Positions 45,021 through 45,125 of a stretch of 45,125 bases of DNA are shown piece after piece. Origin of the DNA: an uncultured bacterium (GTDB lineage: Bacteria; Planctomycetota; Phycisphaerae; Phycisphaerales; UBA1924); NCBI GenBank assembly GCA_903834785.1, contig CAILKP010000011.1:1-45125 (forward strand). The letters are read 5' to 3'. The notes under the pieces were generated by a model. It did not search any database. It was given only the letters and a program-made list of their open reading frames with translations, and had not been told where the DNA came from. Within the stretch, counting starts at the first letter, position 1; each line of letters starts with the position of its first letter. The translations under genes were made by a program, and so were the position numbers.

Positions 45021-45125
45021 ATGCACGACCAAGCCACCCAACTCACCCCCGAGCAGCACTGGAACCTCCAGTGCCACGGTGTCCACCACGCCAACGAGGG
45101 CATCACGCGCACCCGCAACTCCGGC
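45021..45125 (+). CDS. Unidentified protein, N-terminal 35 residues only
   Basis: The frame opens at ATG 45021 after AGAGG five bases upstream and runs off the window. It begins MHDQATQLTPEQHWNLQCHG and continues with VHHANEGITRTRNSG. It uses C-ending codons like the genes of the GC-rich part. I do not recognise a family from this fragment. Confidence 0.6.
   Translation, partial: MHDQATQLTPEQHWNLQCHGVHHANEGITRTRNSG

Overview
The window looks planctomycete, but it is made of two parts with different composition. Positions 1 to about 4600 are moderately AT-rich. They carry two near-identical Rpn-type nuclease genes in tandem (the first cut by the window edge), a secreted SGNH/GDSL hydrolase, and a short prepilin-like protein of the DUF1559 style common in Planctomycetes. 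A 16S rRNA gene follows on the minus strand (about 4606-6097). It has its own sigma-70-like promoter, a boxA-like leader element and an intrinsic terminator. No 23S or 5S gene lies downstream of it, and unlinked rRNA genes are common in planctomycetes. From about 6450 onwards the DNA is GC-rich with strongly G/C-ending codons and Phycisphaerae-like content. The change happens around a 16S gene, so a chimeric assembly join must be considered.

Layout of the GC-rich part. (1) 6.6-13.9 kb, minus strand: ComF, a nucleotidyltransferase-fold protein, a SpoIIE/RsbU-type phosphatase, FliN, FabF, AcpP and a sigma-54 activator (EBP). (2) 13.9-14.5 kb: a region without a convincing protein gene, but with a textbook -24/-12 sigma-54 promoter diverging from the EBP, repeated palindromic sites upstream, a GNRA-capped hairpin and a strong intrinsic terminator. 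Together these suggest a sigma-54-dependent non-coding RNA of about 340 nt. This is the best candidate for something undescribed here. (3) 14.9-20.6 kb: a DUF1444 protein, an unknown 159-residue protein, ThiL, a lipoprotein, a family-4-like uracil-DNA glycosylase lacking three of four Fe-S cysteines, and a secreted transglutaminase-like protein.

(4) 21.2-35.1 kb, plus strand: an exopolysaccharide/exosortase locus with a Wza-like export lipoprotein, an exosortase fused to EpsI, a 1.7-kilo-residue TPR protein, a Wzc-like chain-length protein with a degenerate ATPase site, a sugar epimerase and a WecA-like transferase. The genes make a coherent pathway: lipid-linked priming, sugar nucleotide supply, chain-length control, export, and sorting of surface proteins. 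No exosortase target was seen in the window.

(5) 35.1-45.1 kb: an RNase HII-like protein with a GYG variant motif, shikimate kinase, tRNA-Arg(CCU), a metal-binding YHS-like lipoprotein, an agmatinase-family enzyme, a TPR-redoxin fusion, a chemoreceptor, a PstS-like phosphate-binding protein, a 1.1 kb region with a strongly pyrimidine-biased tract, and the first 35 codons of an unidentified gene. All family calls come from reading motifs by eye; no database search was run.
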